Assembly (NCBI RefSeq): GCF_000600295.1
Contig: NZ_JEMG01000001.1
Coordinates: 1,157,062-1,221,061, forward strand
Length of the DNA stretch: 64,000 nucleotides
Origin: Hylemonella gracilis str. Niagara R
GTDB taxonomy: Bacteria > Pseudomonadota > Gammaproteobacteria > Burkholderiales > Burkholderiaceae_C
Reading direction: 5' to 3'
Part shown: positions 52,579 through 63,782 of the stretch, piece after piece
Layout of the letters: every line of letters starts with the position of its first letter
Numbering within the stretch: the stretch's first letter is position 1
Notes under the pieces: model-generated
Told to the model about the DNA's origin: nothing
Seen by the model: the letters and a program-made list of their open reading frames with translations, nothing else
The model's database searches: none
Program-made: the position numbers and the translations under genes

Positions 52579-53793
52579 ATGTTCGTAACTGACTCGGTTG
52601 TGTTCAACGCCATCGTCGATTGGCTGGCGAACGGCCTGCTGAATCTGAGCTGGTGGCAGATCATTCTGTATGCCCTGGCGACGACGCACATCACGATCGC
52701 CAGCGTGACGATCTTCCTGCACCGCCATCAGGCGCACCGCGCGCTGGACCTGCACCCGATCGCCTCCCACTTCTTCCGCTTCTGGCTGTGGCTATCCACG
52801 GGCATGGTGACCAAGGAATGGGCTGCCATCCACCGCAAGCACCACGCCAAGTGTGAACAGGCGGAAGACCCGCACAGCCCGCAGATTTACGGCATTCGCA
52901 AGGTTCTGACCGAGGGCGCCGAGCTGTACCGTGCCGAATCCAAGAACAAGGAAACCATGGCCCGCTACGGCCACGGTACCCCTGATGACTGGATTGAGCG
53001 CAACCTCTACACCCGTTACTCCTGGCAAGGCGTGGGCCTGATGTTGATCATCAACCTCGCCCTGTTTGGCGCGGCAGGCGCGGCTGTCTGGGCCTTGCAG
53101 ATGGCCTGGATTCCGATCACCGCCGCGGGCATCATCAACGGCATCGGTCATTACTGGGGCTACCGCAATTTCGAAGCGGTCGACGCCAGCACCAATATCT
53201 CGCCCTGGGGCATCATCATCGGCGGCGAGGAGTTGCACAACAACCACCATACCTACCCGACCTCGGCCAAGCTGTCGGTCAAGCCCTATGAATTTGACAT
53301 CGGCTGGCTCTACATCCGCATGCTGAGTGCCGTAGGCCTGGCCAAGGTCAAGAAGACGCCGCCCAAGCTCGAATTGGGCGACATCAAGCCCGTGGCCGAC
53401 GACAAGACCCTGGAGGCGCTGATCGCCCACCGCTATGAGATCATGGCGGAGTACGCCAACGGCATGAAGCGAGCCTTCCGTGGTGAGTTGACCGCGCTCA
53501 AGACCCGTGTGACCGACAGCTCCGCGCTCAAGGCTGCCGCCCGTTGGCTGCACCGCGACGCGGAAAAGGCCCCTGCCTCCGCCGCGCCGCAACTGGCCCA
53601 GGCCCGTGCAGCTTCGCCCGTGCTGGACAAGATGGTCACGATGCGCGAGGAACTGCGCCAGCTCTGGCTCAACACCTCACTCAGCCGCGAGCAGTTGCTC
53701 GCGAATCTGCAAGCCTGGTGCCACCGCGCCGAGGAAAGTGGCATTGCCGCGCTGCAGGAGTTCGCGCGCAAACTGCGCATGGTCCGTACCTGA
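52579..53793 (+). CDS. Membrane fatty acid desaturase (delta-9 acyl type)
   Basis: 404 residues with four membrane helices and the three His boxes of di-iron membrane desaturases: HRHQAHR, HRKHHAKCE and HNNHHTYP. About 110 C-terminal residues extend beyond the core and are helical and charged (MREELRQLWLNTSLSREQLL). The enzyme introduces a double bond into membrane acyl chains with electrons from a reductase. It follows the methyltransferase gene with its own leader. Confidence 0.94.
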   Translation: MFVTDSVVFNAIVDWLANGLLNLSWWQIILYALATTHITIASVTIFLHRHQAHRALDLHPIASHFFRFWLWLSTGMVTKEWAAIHRKHHAKCEQAEDPHSPQIYGIRKVLTEGAELYRAESKNKETMARYGHGTPDDWIERNLYTRYSWQGVGLMLIINLALFGAAGAAVWALQMAWIPITAAGIINGIGHYWGYRNFEAVDASTNISPWGIIIGGEELHNNHHTYPTSAKLSVKPYEFDIGWLYIRMLSAVGLAKVKKTPPKLELGDIKPVADDKTLEALIAHRYEIMAEYANGMKRAFRGELTALKTRVTDSSALKAAARWLHRDAEKAPASAAPQLAQARAASPVLDKMVTMREELRQLWLNTSLSREQLLANLQAWCHRAEESGIAALQEFARKLRMVRT

Positions 53794-53842
53794 TCCTGCA
53801 CACGGCCTGAGACCAGGCTTCGGCCTCGTCTCTCTCAGCAGC

Positions 53843-53872
53843 AAGGCCCGCGACCGCAAGGTCGCGGGCCTT
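53843..53872. terminator. Strong hairpin after the desaturase gene
   Basis: A perfect 13-bp stem AAGGCCCGCGACC / GGTCGCGGGCCTT closes on a GCAA tetraloop, 50 bp after the desaturase stop. The T-run afterwards is poor (ttggtgtttg), so termination is likely but not certain. Confidence 0.75.
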
Positions 53873-53980
53873 GGTGTTTGCGGCGCAGCCTTGGGTTTAA
53901 GGCGGGTAAAGGGTATTGCGGCCATCGGCGAGGCGGTGATGACCAACCGCCCCAGACGGATCAGGGGAGCGGGACGGTCG

Positions 53981-55734
<1,754 letters not shown>

Positions 55735-56055
55735 TCAGCCGAAATGACAGATGTAGTGGTACGGCTGGCCGCTCACGCGGATCTCGAAAGAGGTGTTGCC
55801 TGGAACGCTGAATTTTTCCCCAGCACCCGATTTGACCCAGGTCTCGCTGCCCTTGAGCTTGTATTCACAGGAGCCCGCGACGCCTTCCATGACTTCGGGC
55901 GCCCCGGTGTTGAAGGTCAGGGTGGCGGGCAGGATCACACCCACCGATTTTTTGGTGCCATCAGCCAGGGAGATGCTGTGGCTGACGCATTTGCCGTCGA
56001 AATAGACGTTGGCTTGGGTGGTGACGGAAACGCTGTTGAGGGTTGCAGTGGTCAT
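55735..56055 (-). CDS. ppnP: Pyrimidine/purine nucleoside phosphorylase PpnP (DUF1255)
   Basis: 106 residues from ATG 56055. Typical small cupin with NVYFDGKCVSHSI, VGVILPATLTFNTGAPEVMEGVAG, and the C-terminal FSVPGNTSFEIRVSGQPYHYICHF that ends the family. It phosphorolyses several nucleosides. It lies 48 bp upstream of argG on the same strand and is divergent from the TraF-like gene. Confidence 0.93.
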   Translation of the reverse strand: MTTATLNSVSVTTQANVYFDGKCVSHSISLADGTKKSVGVILPATLTFNTGAPEVMEGVAGSCEYKLKGSETWVKSGAGEKFSVPGNTSFEIRVSGQPYHYICHFG

Positions 56056-56196
56056 GGATGAATGAGGAGCGGCAGATGCAAGGGGGAAATAAAGACGGAA
56101 ACCCGATTCTAAAGACCTCGATTGGCTGGTAAAACGTGGCTGTTGATGGAACACAGCAGTCTCAAGCAAACTTGACCAGATGCCGATAGAGGACGT

Positions 56197-57999
56197 ATGA
56201 ACCCCATGATCAAACTAAAACATGCATTGGCCGCCGCCACGTTGTCGGCTGGTGGCTATGCGTTGGCCGCTGAACCCGTTGCGGCTCCAGTCCGCGCTTT
56301 GTATGCTTCGAGCACGGCCTGCAAGGGCTGGCTGGCTTGCGGTCCCGCCGATGCCGCGAGAGCGGCCCCAGAGCCCAAGGCCGTCAATACCGCTGCACAA
56401 ACTTCCGCCTGCAAGGGCTGGTTGGCGTGCGGCCGGTCTGATCCCGATGTTTCTGTTCTCTCGGACACGCCGGCCGATCAAGAGCGCTCTCCTCAACTTG
56501 TAGAAAAAAGTGCGCCAACTGGCATCCTCTTGGCTCAGCTTGCAGCGCCGAAGGCGCAGGAATCTGCTGTTCCAGGCGTGGCTGCCAAGCCGGCCCCTTT
56601 GCCGGACGCAACGGTTAAAACCGTCGAAGGCGGTGATCGACCCTCGCCGGTGTCGGCGCCTCTGGTCAGCCCTTTCGGGCGGGCCGCGACTCGCAACCCG
56701 GCCTCGCCCGCAGCAGTGCTTCAGCAGGGGCGGGGTGGTCAGTTCCGCGCAGGTCTCCTGTCGTTTGGCCTGGGGTACGAGATTGGGGCGCTAGATGATG
56801 TTGAGGATCAAATCGATGACGCAAGTGAGCGCTTGGAGCGGTTCACGATCACCGAGGCTGAGTTGACCTCCCAATTAAGCGGAAATTCAAGCCAGGCCGA
56901 GGCAGAAACGGCACTGAAGAATTACGTCGTCAACAGAGTCAACACCGACGTCATCGATGTGGTCAATCCAGTGCTGCGGTCCCTGGCTCGAGAAGGCCAT
57001 GTGACCGTTTTTGGCGAGGCCCAGGTCCCGCTGACACCTTTTGTGATGACGGTGGAGGCCCTTGGCGGGAGCGTAGTTTTCGACGCGAGCTTTCAGGCTG
57101 TTGCCAATACAAGTGTAGTGACGCGATCGCTGGCCGCGCTGGATTCCAGCGCCATCACGGTGTCTGCAAGCTATGTAGGGCCGGGGCCAGACGCAACGCC
57201 CGGCACATCGGATGATGTGTACGAAGCAAATGCCGACTTTGACTACGAAGACGCAGAAAACAATGAAAGTTCGGTGCTCGTCAAAGGCGCGCTGGTGAAG
57301 CAGTATGGCGTGGGTTACAGCCACAATGTCTGGAAATCGGCGGCCTCACCGGAGTCATGGGCGTCAGGATGGTTGACGGTCGGTGGACGGCTCAAGTACT
57401 ACGATCTCCGCTTGGTGCGGGCCACAGTCAGACTCACTGACGAAGATGACGCCGAAGACGCGCTGGACGATGCACAGTCGCGCGACAGCACCGGCTTGGG
57501 GCTGGACCTGGGGGCGCAGTGGACCAGTCGTCACTACACGGCTGGAGCCTGGGTGAACAACCTCAACAGCCCCCAATTCAAGTTCAACAGGCTGGACCTG
57601 TCCGGCTACAGCGATCCCGATGTAAGGGCTGAGCTGCAATCCGGTGCGACCTACACCATGAAGCCGCAGATGCAACTCGCGGGCGCGCTGCACAGTGCGG
57701 ACCAGCATTGGGTGCTCGACCTGGCGACTGACGTCAATGCCATCAAGGACCCGATGGGTCGGGAGTACCAGTGGTTCTCGGTCGGTGCTGGGTATGTGAG
57801 CAATACTTTCTGGGTTCCGGGCCTGCGTGCCGGTTACCGCGCCAACCAGGTGGGCACACAGCTGAGCTACCTAACCGCCGGGCTGACCTGGTTCGGCGTG
57901 AACCTGGACCTGGCTTACGGCTTGAAGGAGATCAAGTACGAAGGCGACACGGTACCGCAGAGCTTCATGCTCAACCTCAGTTCGTCCATGACGTTCTGA
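56197..57999 (+). CDS. TraF-like outer membrane beta-barrel protein with paired ACKGWLACG motifs
   Basis: 600 residues with a signal peptide (residues 1-25). The N-terminal 170 residues are Ala/Pro-rich and carry ACKGWLACG twice (41-49 and 71-79), exactly 30 residues apart. The C-terminal half reads as alternating strands (GVGYSHNVWK, GWLTVGGRLKYYDLRL, WFSVGAGYVSN, LSYLTAGLTWFGVNLDLAYGL) and ends in Phe, as outer membrane barrels do. Its layout matches chromosomally encoded conjugal-transfer TraF_2 proteins, which have no proven conjugative role. ATG 56197 has AGAGGA upstream. No conjugation genes are nearby. Function is unknown. Confidence 0.75.
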   Translation: MNPMIKLKHALAAATLSAGGYALAAEPVAAPVRALYASSTACKGWLACGPADAARAAPEPKAVNTAAQTSACKGWLACGRSDPDVSVLSDTPADQERSPQLVEKSAPTGILLAQLAAPKAQESAVPGVAAKPAPLPDATVKTVEGGDRPSPVSAPLVSPFGRAATRNPASPAAVLQQGRGGQFRAGLLSFGLGYEIGALDDVEDQIDDASERLERFTITEAELTSQLSGNSSQAEAETALKNYVVNRVNTDVIDVVNPVLRSLAREGHVTVFGEAQVPLTPFVMTVEALGGSVVFDASFQAVANTSVVTRSLAALDSSAITVSASYVGPGPDATPGTSDDVYEANADFDYEDAENNESSVLVKGALVKQYGVGYSHNVWKSAASPESWASGWLTVGGRLKYYDLRLVRATVRLTDEDDAEDALDDAQSRDSTGLGLDLGAQWTSRHYTAGAWVNNLNSPQFKFNRLDLSGYSDPDVRAELQSGATYTMKPQMQLAGALHSADQHWVLDLATDVNAIKDPMGREYQWFSVGAGYVSNTFWVPGLRAGYRANQVGTQLSYLTAGLTWFGVNLDLAYGLKEIKYEGDTVPQSFMLNLSSSMTF

Positions 58000-58081
58000 A
58001 CTCGACCGTGCAAGGCATGGGCCGCCGTCGGCTCGTGCCTTCGCCCAGGCCCGTGAGCCCTGTCGACTTTGCCTGGGGCTG

Positions 58082-58438
58082 CTAGAGCTGCCGCGCCCAA
58101 TCGGTCGCGTCAAACCCCACAGTCACCTCTGAGGCTGACCACTCCACCACCGGCCGTTTGATGATGCTGGGCTGAGCCAGCATCAAGGCGCGGGCGCTTT
58201 GCTCGTCCGTGACGGCTGCCTGCGCGGCGGCGTCCAGCTTGCGCCAGGTCGTGCCTTGGCGATTCACGAGCTTTGCCCAGCCCACGGCAGCCATCCAGGC
58301 ATCCAGCCGCTGCTCGGGTACGCCTTGCTTCTTGAAATCGTGGAAGGTGACTTCCACGGCCTGTTCAGCCAGCCAGGCACGGGCCTTCTTCACCGTGTCG
58401 CAGTTGGGAATGCCGTAAAGAGTGATGCTTTTCTTCAT
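58082..58438 (-). CDS. ArsC/Spx-type thioredoxin-fold protein (YffB-like)
   Basis: 118 residues. The motif LYGIPNCDTVKKARAWL has a single active-site Cys, and WRKLD, IKRPVVE follow in the normal places. Members are arsenate-reductase relatives that often do not reduce arsenate. It is convergent with the TraF-like gene and divergent from folC across an 18-bp gap. Confidence 0.92.
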   Translation of the reverse strand: MKKSITLYGIPNCDTVKKARAWLAEQAVEVTFHDFKKQGVPEQRLDAWMAAVGWAKLVNRQGTTWRKLDAAAQAAVTDEQSARALMLAQPSIIKRPVVEWSASEVTVGFDATDWARQL

Positions 58439-58456
58439 GGGGGACAATTCTGGCCT

Positions 58457-59830
58457 ATGTCGGAATTGAACACATTGCAAGACTGGTTGGCGCACTGCGA
58501 GCGCCTGCATCCCAAGGGCGTGGACGGCATCACCCTGGGCCTGGAACGAGTGCGGACCGTCGCTCGGCGCATGAGCCTGAAGCTGGATTGCCCCGTGATC
58601 ACGGTGGCTGGCACGAATGGCAAGGGTTCGACCTGTGCCATGCTGGAGGCGATCCTCGGCCAGGCGGGCTACCGCACTGGGGTTTACACCTCGCCGCACC
58701 TTGTGCACTTCGAGGAACGCTTGCGCCTGGGTGGTGAGATCGCGCGGGCCGAGGCCCTGCTCCCTGGTTTCGCGCGTGTCGAGCGCGCCCGCATGGGCGA
58801 GGGCGCCGAAATCACCCTGAGCTACTTCGAATTCACCACGCTGGTGATCCTCGACTGCATGGCCCAGGCCCATGCCGACGGCCGGCTGGACGTGGCGATC
58901 CTGGAAGTGGGGCTGGGCGGTCGCCTGGACGCCGTCAACATCCTGGACGCCGATTGCGCCGTCATCACCAGCATCGACTTGGATCACATGGAGTTGCTCG
59001 GGCCAGACCGCGAGAGCATCGGTCGTGAAAAGGCCGGCATCATGCGCGGGGGGCGGCCGGTGGTGGTCAGCGATCCGATGCCGCCCCAGAGCGTGATTGA
59101 CCACGCGCGCGCCATTGGGGCCGAGCTTTGGTGCTCAGGATCTGATTTTCACTATGCAGGGGACAAGCAGCAGTGGAACTGGGCCTCCAGCGCGGCCAAG
59201 GGTGGCCGGCGCTACAGCGGCCTGGCTTACCCTGCCCTGCGTGGCGCCAACCAGCTTGTGAACGCTGCGGGCGTGCTGGCCGCACTGACGGCTTTGCGCG
59301 ATCGTCTGCCCGTCACCGCGCAGGCCGTGCGCAATGGCCTGGCCTTGGCGGCCTTGCCGGGGCGCTTCCAGATCATCCCGGGCCAACCCACCCTGGTGCT
59401 GGACGTGGCGCACAACCCGCACGCTGTGGCCGCGCTCACCGCCAATCTGGATGCCATGGCTTATTTCCCCCGTACCCACGCGGTGTTCGGTGCCATGGCG
59501 GACAAGGACTTGGCCCCCATGTTCGCGCGCATCATGCCCCTGGTCGATCACTGGTATTTCACCGATTTACCCACGCCGCGCGCCGCCACGGCGGCGCAGC
59601 TGCAAGCCGGCTGGCAGGCTGTGAAGGCGACACGCCCGGCTGGCCCGGCCTGGCCGGCCCAGGCTGTGGCAACGCTGCATGCCGATCCCCTGCAGGCCCT
59701 GCACGCAGCCATGGCTGCGGCAGACCCCGCTGATAGAATCGTGGTCTTCGGGTCTTTCCACACCGTGGGCGGCGTACTTAGAGATGGCGTGCCGCGCTTG
59801 CCGGCACGACACCTGACGTCCGCCCCCTGA
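58457..59830 (+). CDS. folC: Bifunctional dihydrofolate synthase / folylpolyglutamate synthase
   Basis: 457 residues from ATG 58457. The Mur-ligase-type P-loop is VAGTNGKGSTCAMLEAIL. YTSPHLVHFEERL, EVGLGGRLDAVN, then SIDLDHMELLG and the C-terminal VLDVAHNPHAVAAL are diagnostic. It glutamylates dihydropteroate and folates. First gene of the conserved folC-SPOR-cvpA-purF-metZ-gltX cluster. Confidence 0.96.
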   Translation: MSELNTLQDWLAHCERLHPKGVDGITLGLERVRTVARRMSLKLDCPVITVAGTNGKGSTCAMLEAILGQAGYRTGVYTSPHLVHFEERLRLGGEIARAEALLPGFARVERARMGEGAEITLSYFEFTTLVILDCMAQAHADGRLDVAILEVGLGGRLDAVNILDADCAVITSIDLDHMELLGPDRESIGREKAGIMRGGRPVVVSDPMPPQSVIDHARAIGAELWCSGSDFHYAGDKQQWNWASSAAKGGRRYSGLAYPALRGANQLVNAAGVLAALTALRDRLPVTAQAVRNGLALAALPGRFQIIPGQPTLVLDVAHNPHAVAALTANLDAMAYFPRTHAVFGAMADKDLAPMFARIMPLVDHWYFTDLPTPRAATAAQLQAGWQAVKATRPAGPAWPAQAVATLHADPLQALHAAMAAADPADRIVVFGSFHTVGGVLRDGVPRLPARHLTSAP

Positions 59831-59889
59831 GTCTGCCCCCGAGTCCGTACCTTCGCACGCCAGCCCGCCTGGCCCTCTAGCCTGAACGC

Positions 59890-60495
59890 ATGGCCTTTTT
59901 CAAGTTCCGCAAGGGCGGTGATGAGCAGCCCGCACCGGCTGCGCAGCCCGAAAGCGTGGAGGCGTTGCGCCGCCGCGCCAAGAATCGCCTGATCGGCGCG
60001 ACCATCCTGGTGGTGGCGGGCATCGTGGGATTTCCTCTCCTGGTCGATAAGGAGCCGCGCCCCGTGGCCCAGGATCTGCCCATCCTGATTCCCGCGCGTG
60101 ACCAACTGGCGCCGCTGGGCTTGCCGTCCGGCCCTGCCGGGCCAGGTGGAAGCTCGGCGCGTGCGGAGGCAGCGCGCCCCAGCGGCACGGCCCGATCTAT
60201 TGAGGATGAGGCGCCCGCCGTCACGGCGAACCAGGACGCGAAGAGCCCATCAGCCACTGAGGCCCAGGTGCGTTACGTGGTGCAGGTCGGTTCCTTTGGT
60301 GACGCGGCCCGTGCCCGGGCCGCACGCGGCAAGCTCGAGCGCGCGGGCCTGCGCCACTACACCCAGGTGATCGAAACCAAGGAAGGCCAGCGCATCCGGG
60401 TTCGTGCGGGGCCATTCGACAGCAAGGCCGAGGCCGATCGTGCCGCCGCCAAGATCCGGCAGCTGGACATGGCCGCCGACGTGCTGAGTCTGTGA
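59890..60495 (+). CDS. SPOR-domain inner membrane protein (DedD-like)
   Basis: 201 residues: a cytoplasmic N-terminus, one membrane helix (RLIGATILVVAGIVGFPLLV, residues 37-56), a Pro/Ala/Ser-rich periplasmic linker and a C-terminal SPOR domain (YVVQVGSFGDAARARAARGKL to IRVRAGPFDSKAEADRAAAKI). SPOR domains bind denuded septal peptidoglycan, so a cell-division role is likely. Linkage to cvpA and purF is conserved in proteobacteria. Confidence 0.92.
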   Translation: MAFFKFRKGGDEQPAPAAQPESVEALRRRAKNRLIGATILVVAGIVGFPLLVDKEPRPVAQDLPILIPARDQLAPLGLPSGPAGPGGSSARAEAARPSGTARSIEDEAPAVTANQDAKSPSATEAQVRYVVQVGSFGDAARARAARGKLERAGLRHYTQVIETKEGQRIRVRAGPFDSKAEADRAAAKIRQLDMAADVLSL

Positions 60496-60526
60496 GCGCC
60501 GCTACGCGGCACCGTAGTCCATCGCC

Positions 60527-61012
60527 ATGGCCTTGCTCGACACTTTTTTCCTGATTGGCCTGCTGGTCTCGATCAGCTTGGGTCTGTGGCGCGGTTTCGT
60601 CTACGAGGTGCTGGCTGTGTTGAACTGGCTGCTGGCCTTGTTGCTCGCGCAATGGCTGGGCGAGGATGTCGGCCACTGGTTGCCGCTGGATGGGCAGCCC
60701 TTGGCACTGGTGCGTGTCGTGGGTTATGTGCTGGTGTTCGTGGTGTCGGTGTTCGTGGGCGGGCTGGTGGTCTGGGCCATCCCCAAGTTGGTGGAGCAGG
60801 CTGGCCTGCGCCCGGTGGACCGCATGTTGGGCGGAGCCTTCGGCGTGCTGCGCGCCGTTATCCTGATGCTGGCACTGACGGTGGGGGTGTTGATGACTTC
60901 GTTCCGTCAAAGCGCCTGGTGGGAGGAATCCCGCGCAGCCCATGCCTCTACCTGGGCATTGCAGCAGCTCAAGCCCTTGTTGCCCGCAGGTGTGGCCCAA
61001 TATCTGCCGTGA
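60527..61012 (+). CDS. cvpA: CvpA family membrane protein
   Basis: 161 residues with four membrane helices (DTFFLIGLLVSISLGLWRG, VLNWLLALLLAQWLG, VVGYVLVFVVSVFVGGLVVW, LRAVILMLALTVGVLMTS) and the family PVDRMLGGAFGVLR loop. Homologues are needed for colicin V export and biofilm formation in E. coli. It sits directly before purF, as is usual. Confidence 0.94.
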   Translation: MALLDTFFLIGLLVSISLGLWRGFVYEVLAVLNWLLALLLAQWLGEDVGHWLPLDGQPLALVRVVGYVLVFVVSVFVGGLVVWAIPKLVEQAGLRPVDRMLGGAFGVLRAVILMLALTVGVLMTSFRQSAWWEESRAAHASTWALQQLKPLLPAGVAQYLP

Positions 61013-61066
61013 TCGATCGCGGCTGTTTGTTTTCGTTGGGAAAGTTGCCCTGAAGGGGGATGCCTT

Positions 61067-62572
61067 ATGTGTGGAATCGTCAGCGTTGTCAGCAACGCGC
61101 CCGTCAATCAACTGATCTACGACTCCTTGCTGTTGCTGCAGCACCGCGGGCAAGACGCTGCGGGCATCGTCACCCAGCAGGACCGCAAGTTCTTCATGCA
61201 CAAGGCCAAGGGCATGGTACGGGACGTCTTTCGCACGCGCAACATGCGCGCGCTGCCGGGCAACTGCGGCCTGGGCCAGGTGCGGTATCCCACTGCTGGC
61301 AATGCCTACAGCGAGGAGGAAGCCCAGCCTTTCTACGTCAACGCGCCCTTTGGCATTGTGCTGGTGCATAACGGCAACCTGACCAACGCGCAGGCGCTCA
61401 AGGCCGAGCTGTTCAGCACCGACCACCGCCACATCAACACCGAGAGTGACACCGAGGTGCTGCTGAATGTTCTGGCCGATGAGCTGGAAAAAGCCACGCG
61501 CGGCAAGACGCTGCGCGTGGGCGATGTGTTTTCCGCAGTGCGCCAGGTGCACAAGCGCATCCGTGGTTCCTACGCCGTGATTGCCTTGATCGCGGGCCAT
61601 GGCGTGCTGGCCTTCCGCGACCCCTATGGCATCCGCCCGCTCTGCTTCGGCCGCAACGCCGAGGGTGGCGTGATGATCGCGAGCGAATCCGTGGCCTTGG
61701 ATGGCACAGGCCATGCCCTGGAGCGCGACATCGCGCCCGGCGAGGCGATCTTCGTCAACCTGGAAGGTCAGATCAGCGCCCAACAGTGCGTGGACCTGCC
61801 GCGCCTCAACCCCTGCATCTTCGAGTTCGTCTACCTGGCCCGGCCCGACTCGGTGATGGACGGCATTTCGGTCTACCAGGCCCGTTTGAATCTGGGCGAG
61901 TCGTTGGCCAAGCGCGTGATCTCCACGGTGCCGCCGAGCGAGATCGACGTGGTGATCCCGATTCCGGAATCCAGCCGCCCCAGCGCCATGCAACTGGCGC
62001 AACTGCTGGGCCTGCCCTACCGCGAGGGTTTCGTGAAGAACCGCTACGTCGGCCGTACTTTCATCATGCCCGGCCAAGGGGTGCGCAAGAAGAGCGTGCG
62101 CCAGAAACTCAACTGCATCACCAGCGAATTCAAGGGACGCAACGTGCTGCTGGTGGACGACAGTATCGTGCGAGGAACAACCAGCAAGGAAATCGTGCAG
62201 ATGGCGCGCGAGGCTGGGGCCAACAAGGTCTACATGGCCAGCGCCGCCCCGCCCGTGCGTTACCCCAATGTCTACGGCATCGACATGCCGACGGTGGAGG
62301 AGTTGGTGGCGCATGGTCGCACGGTGGAGGAGGTGCGCCAGATCATCGGCGCCGATGCGCTGATCTACCAGGATGTGGATGGCATGAAGCAGGCCATAGG
62401 CAAGCTTGGCCCCAAGCTGGCGAGTTTCGAGGCTTCGTGCTTCGATGGTGTGTACGTCACCGGCGACATCCAGGCCGAGGACATCGAACGCATGAATTCC
62501 AACCGGGTCAAGGCCGAGGAGGACGATGTGGACACTTCTCGACTGGCCTTGCCCAACCATCGAGGCGACTAG
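61067..62572 (+). CDS. purF: Amidophosphoribosyltransferase
   Basis: 501 residues. The N-terminal Cys follows the start Met (MCGIVSVVSNAPV), giving the Ntn glutaminase nucleophile after Met removal. LLLLQHRGQDAAGIVT and GLGQVRYPTAGN follow. The PRPP-binding loop is VLLVDDSIVRGTTSKEIV. It catalyses the first committed step of purine synthesis. metZ starts immediately after its stop codon (62573). Confidence 0.97.
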   Translation: MCGIVSVVSNAPVNQLIYDSLLLLQHRGQDAAGIVTQQDRKFFMHKAKGMVRDVFRTRNMRALPGNCGLGQVRYPTAGNAYSEEEAQPFYVNAPFGIVLVHNGNLTNAQALKAELFSTDHRHINTESDTEVLLNVLADELEKATRGKTLRVGDVFSAVRQVHKRIRGSYAVIALIAGHGVLAFRDPYGIRPLCFGRNAEGGVMIASESVALDGTGHALERDIAPGEAIFVNLEGQISAQQCVDLPRLNPCIFEFVYLARPDSVMDGISVYQARLNLGESLAKRVISTVPPSEIDVVIPIPESSRPSAMQLAQLLGLPYREGFVKNRYVGRTFIMPGQGVRKKSVRQKLNCITSEFKGRNVLLVDDSIVRGTTSKEIVQMAREAGANKVYMASAAPPVRYPNVYGIDMPTVEELVAHGRTVEEVRQIIGADALIYQDVDGMKQAIGKLGPKLASFEASCFDGVYVTGDIQAEDIERMNSNRVKAEEDDVDTSRLALPNHRGD

Positions 62573-63781
62573 ATGAGCGGCCATCGACACGAGGGCCTGC
62601 GGCTCCAGACCCTGGCGGTGCGCGCCGCCGTCGAGCGCAGCCAGTACGGTGAGAACTCCGAAGCCCTGTACCTGACCACTGGCTATGTGCAGCCCAGCGC
62701 CGAGGCGTCGGCGCGCCGTTTCGCGGGCGAGGAAGAAGGTTACACCTACGGCCGCTCCGGCAACCCCACGGTGACGAGCTTCGAGCAGCGCCTGTCCGCG
62801 CTGGAAGGCAGCGAGGCGACCATGGCCACGTCCACGGGCATGTCGGCCATCATGCTGATGTGCTTTGCCCTGCTCAAGTCGGGTGACCACGTCGTGTTCT
62901 CGCAGTCCATGTTCGGCTCGACCATCAAGCTGATCGGTTCCGAGTTCGCGCGCTTCGGTGTGGAATCGACCACGGTGCCGCAGACAGATCTGGCCGCCTG
63001 GAAGGCGGCCATCCGTCCGAACACGAAGTTGCTGTTCGCCGAGACGCCAACCAATCCGCTGACCGAAGTCTGCGACATCGCCGCGCTGGCCGAACTCGCG
63101 CACAACGCCGGTGCGCTGCTGGCCGTGGACAACTGCTTCGCCACGCCCGCCCTGCAACGCCCGATCGCGCTGGGTGCGGACATCGTCATGCACTCCGGCA
63201 CCAAGTACCTGGATGGCCAGGGTCGTGTCATGGCGGGGGCCTTGTGCGCCACCGAGAAGATGGTGATCGAGAAGTTCCTGCCGGTGCAGAAAAACAGCGG
63301 CATGGTGCTCTCGCCCTTCAACGCCTGGGTCGTGCTCAAGGGCATGGAGACGCTGGACATCCGCATGAAGGCGCAAAGCGCGCTGACGCTGGAACTGGCG
63401 CAGTGGCTGGAACAGCACCCCGCCGTGGCGCGGGTCTATTACCCGGGCCTGGCCAGCCACCCGCAGCATGCTCTGGCGATGCGGCAGATGAGCCTGGGCG
63501 GCGCCGTGTTGTCCTTCGAGGTCAAAGCCAGCAATCCCGAGCAGGCCCGTGCGCGAGCCTTCCACGTGCTGGACTCCATGCAGGTTTTGTCGCTCTGCAC
63601 CAATCTCGGCGACACCAAGACCTTGCTGACCCATCCCGCCAGCACCTCGCACGGCAAGCTGTCCGAAGCACAGCGCCAGGCCGCCGGCATTGGCCAGGGA
63701 CTGATCCGCGTGGCTGTGGGCTTGGAACATCCGCAAGACGTGCAGGATGACATTGCGCGCGGCCTGAACACCTTGGTCTGA
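62573..63781 (+). CDS. metZ: O-succinylhomoserine sulfhydrylase
   Basis: 402 residues of the Cys/Met PLP family. Visible are [44 protein letters not shown], the PLP lysine in [17 protein letters not shown] and the C-terminal [20 protein letters not shown]. It makes homocysteine from O-succinylhomoserine and sulfide. Directly abuts purF and is followed 1 bp later by gltX. Confidence 0.95.
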   Translation: MSGHRHEGLRLQTLAVRAAVERSQYGENSEALYLTTGYVQPSAEASARRFAGEEEGYTYGRSGNPTVTSFEQRLSALEGSEATMATSTGMSAIMLMCFALLKSGDHVVFSQSMFGSTIKLIGSEFARFGVESTTVPQTDLAAWKAAIRPNTKLLFAETPTNPLTEVCDIAALAELAHNAGALLAVDNCFATPALQRPIALGADIVMHSGTKYLDGQGRVMAGALCATEKMVIEKFLPVQKNSGMVLSPFNAWVVLKGMETLDIRMKAQSALTLELAQWLEQHPAVARVYYPGLASHPQHALAMRQMSLGGAVLSFEVKASNPEQARARAFHVLDSMQVLSLCTNLGDTKTLLTHPASTSHGKLSEAQRQAAGIGQGLIRVAVGLEHPQDVQDDIARGLNTLV

Positions 63782-63782
63782 T

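Noticed and set aside
56197-57999. Evidence for a conjugative element from the TraF-like gene
   Set aside because: Proteins of this barrel family occur on chromosomes without transfer genes, and none are present here.
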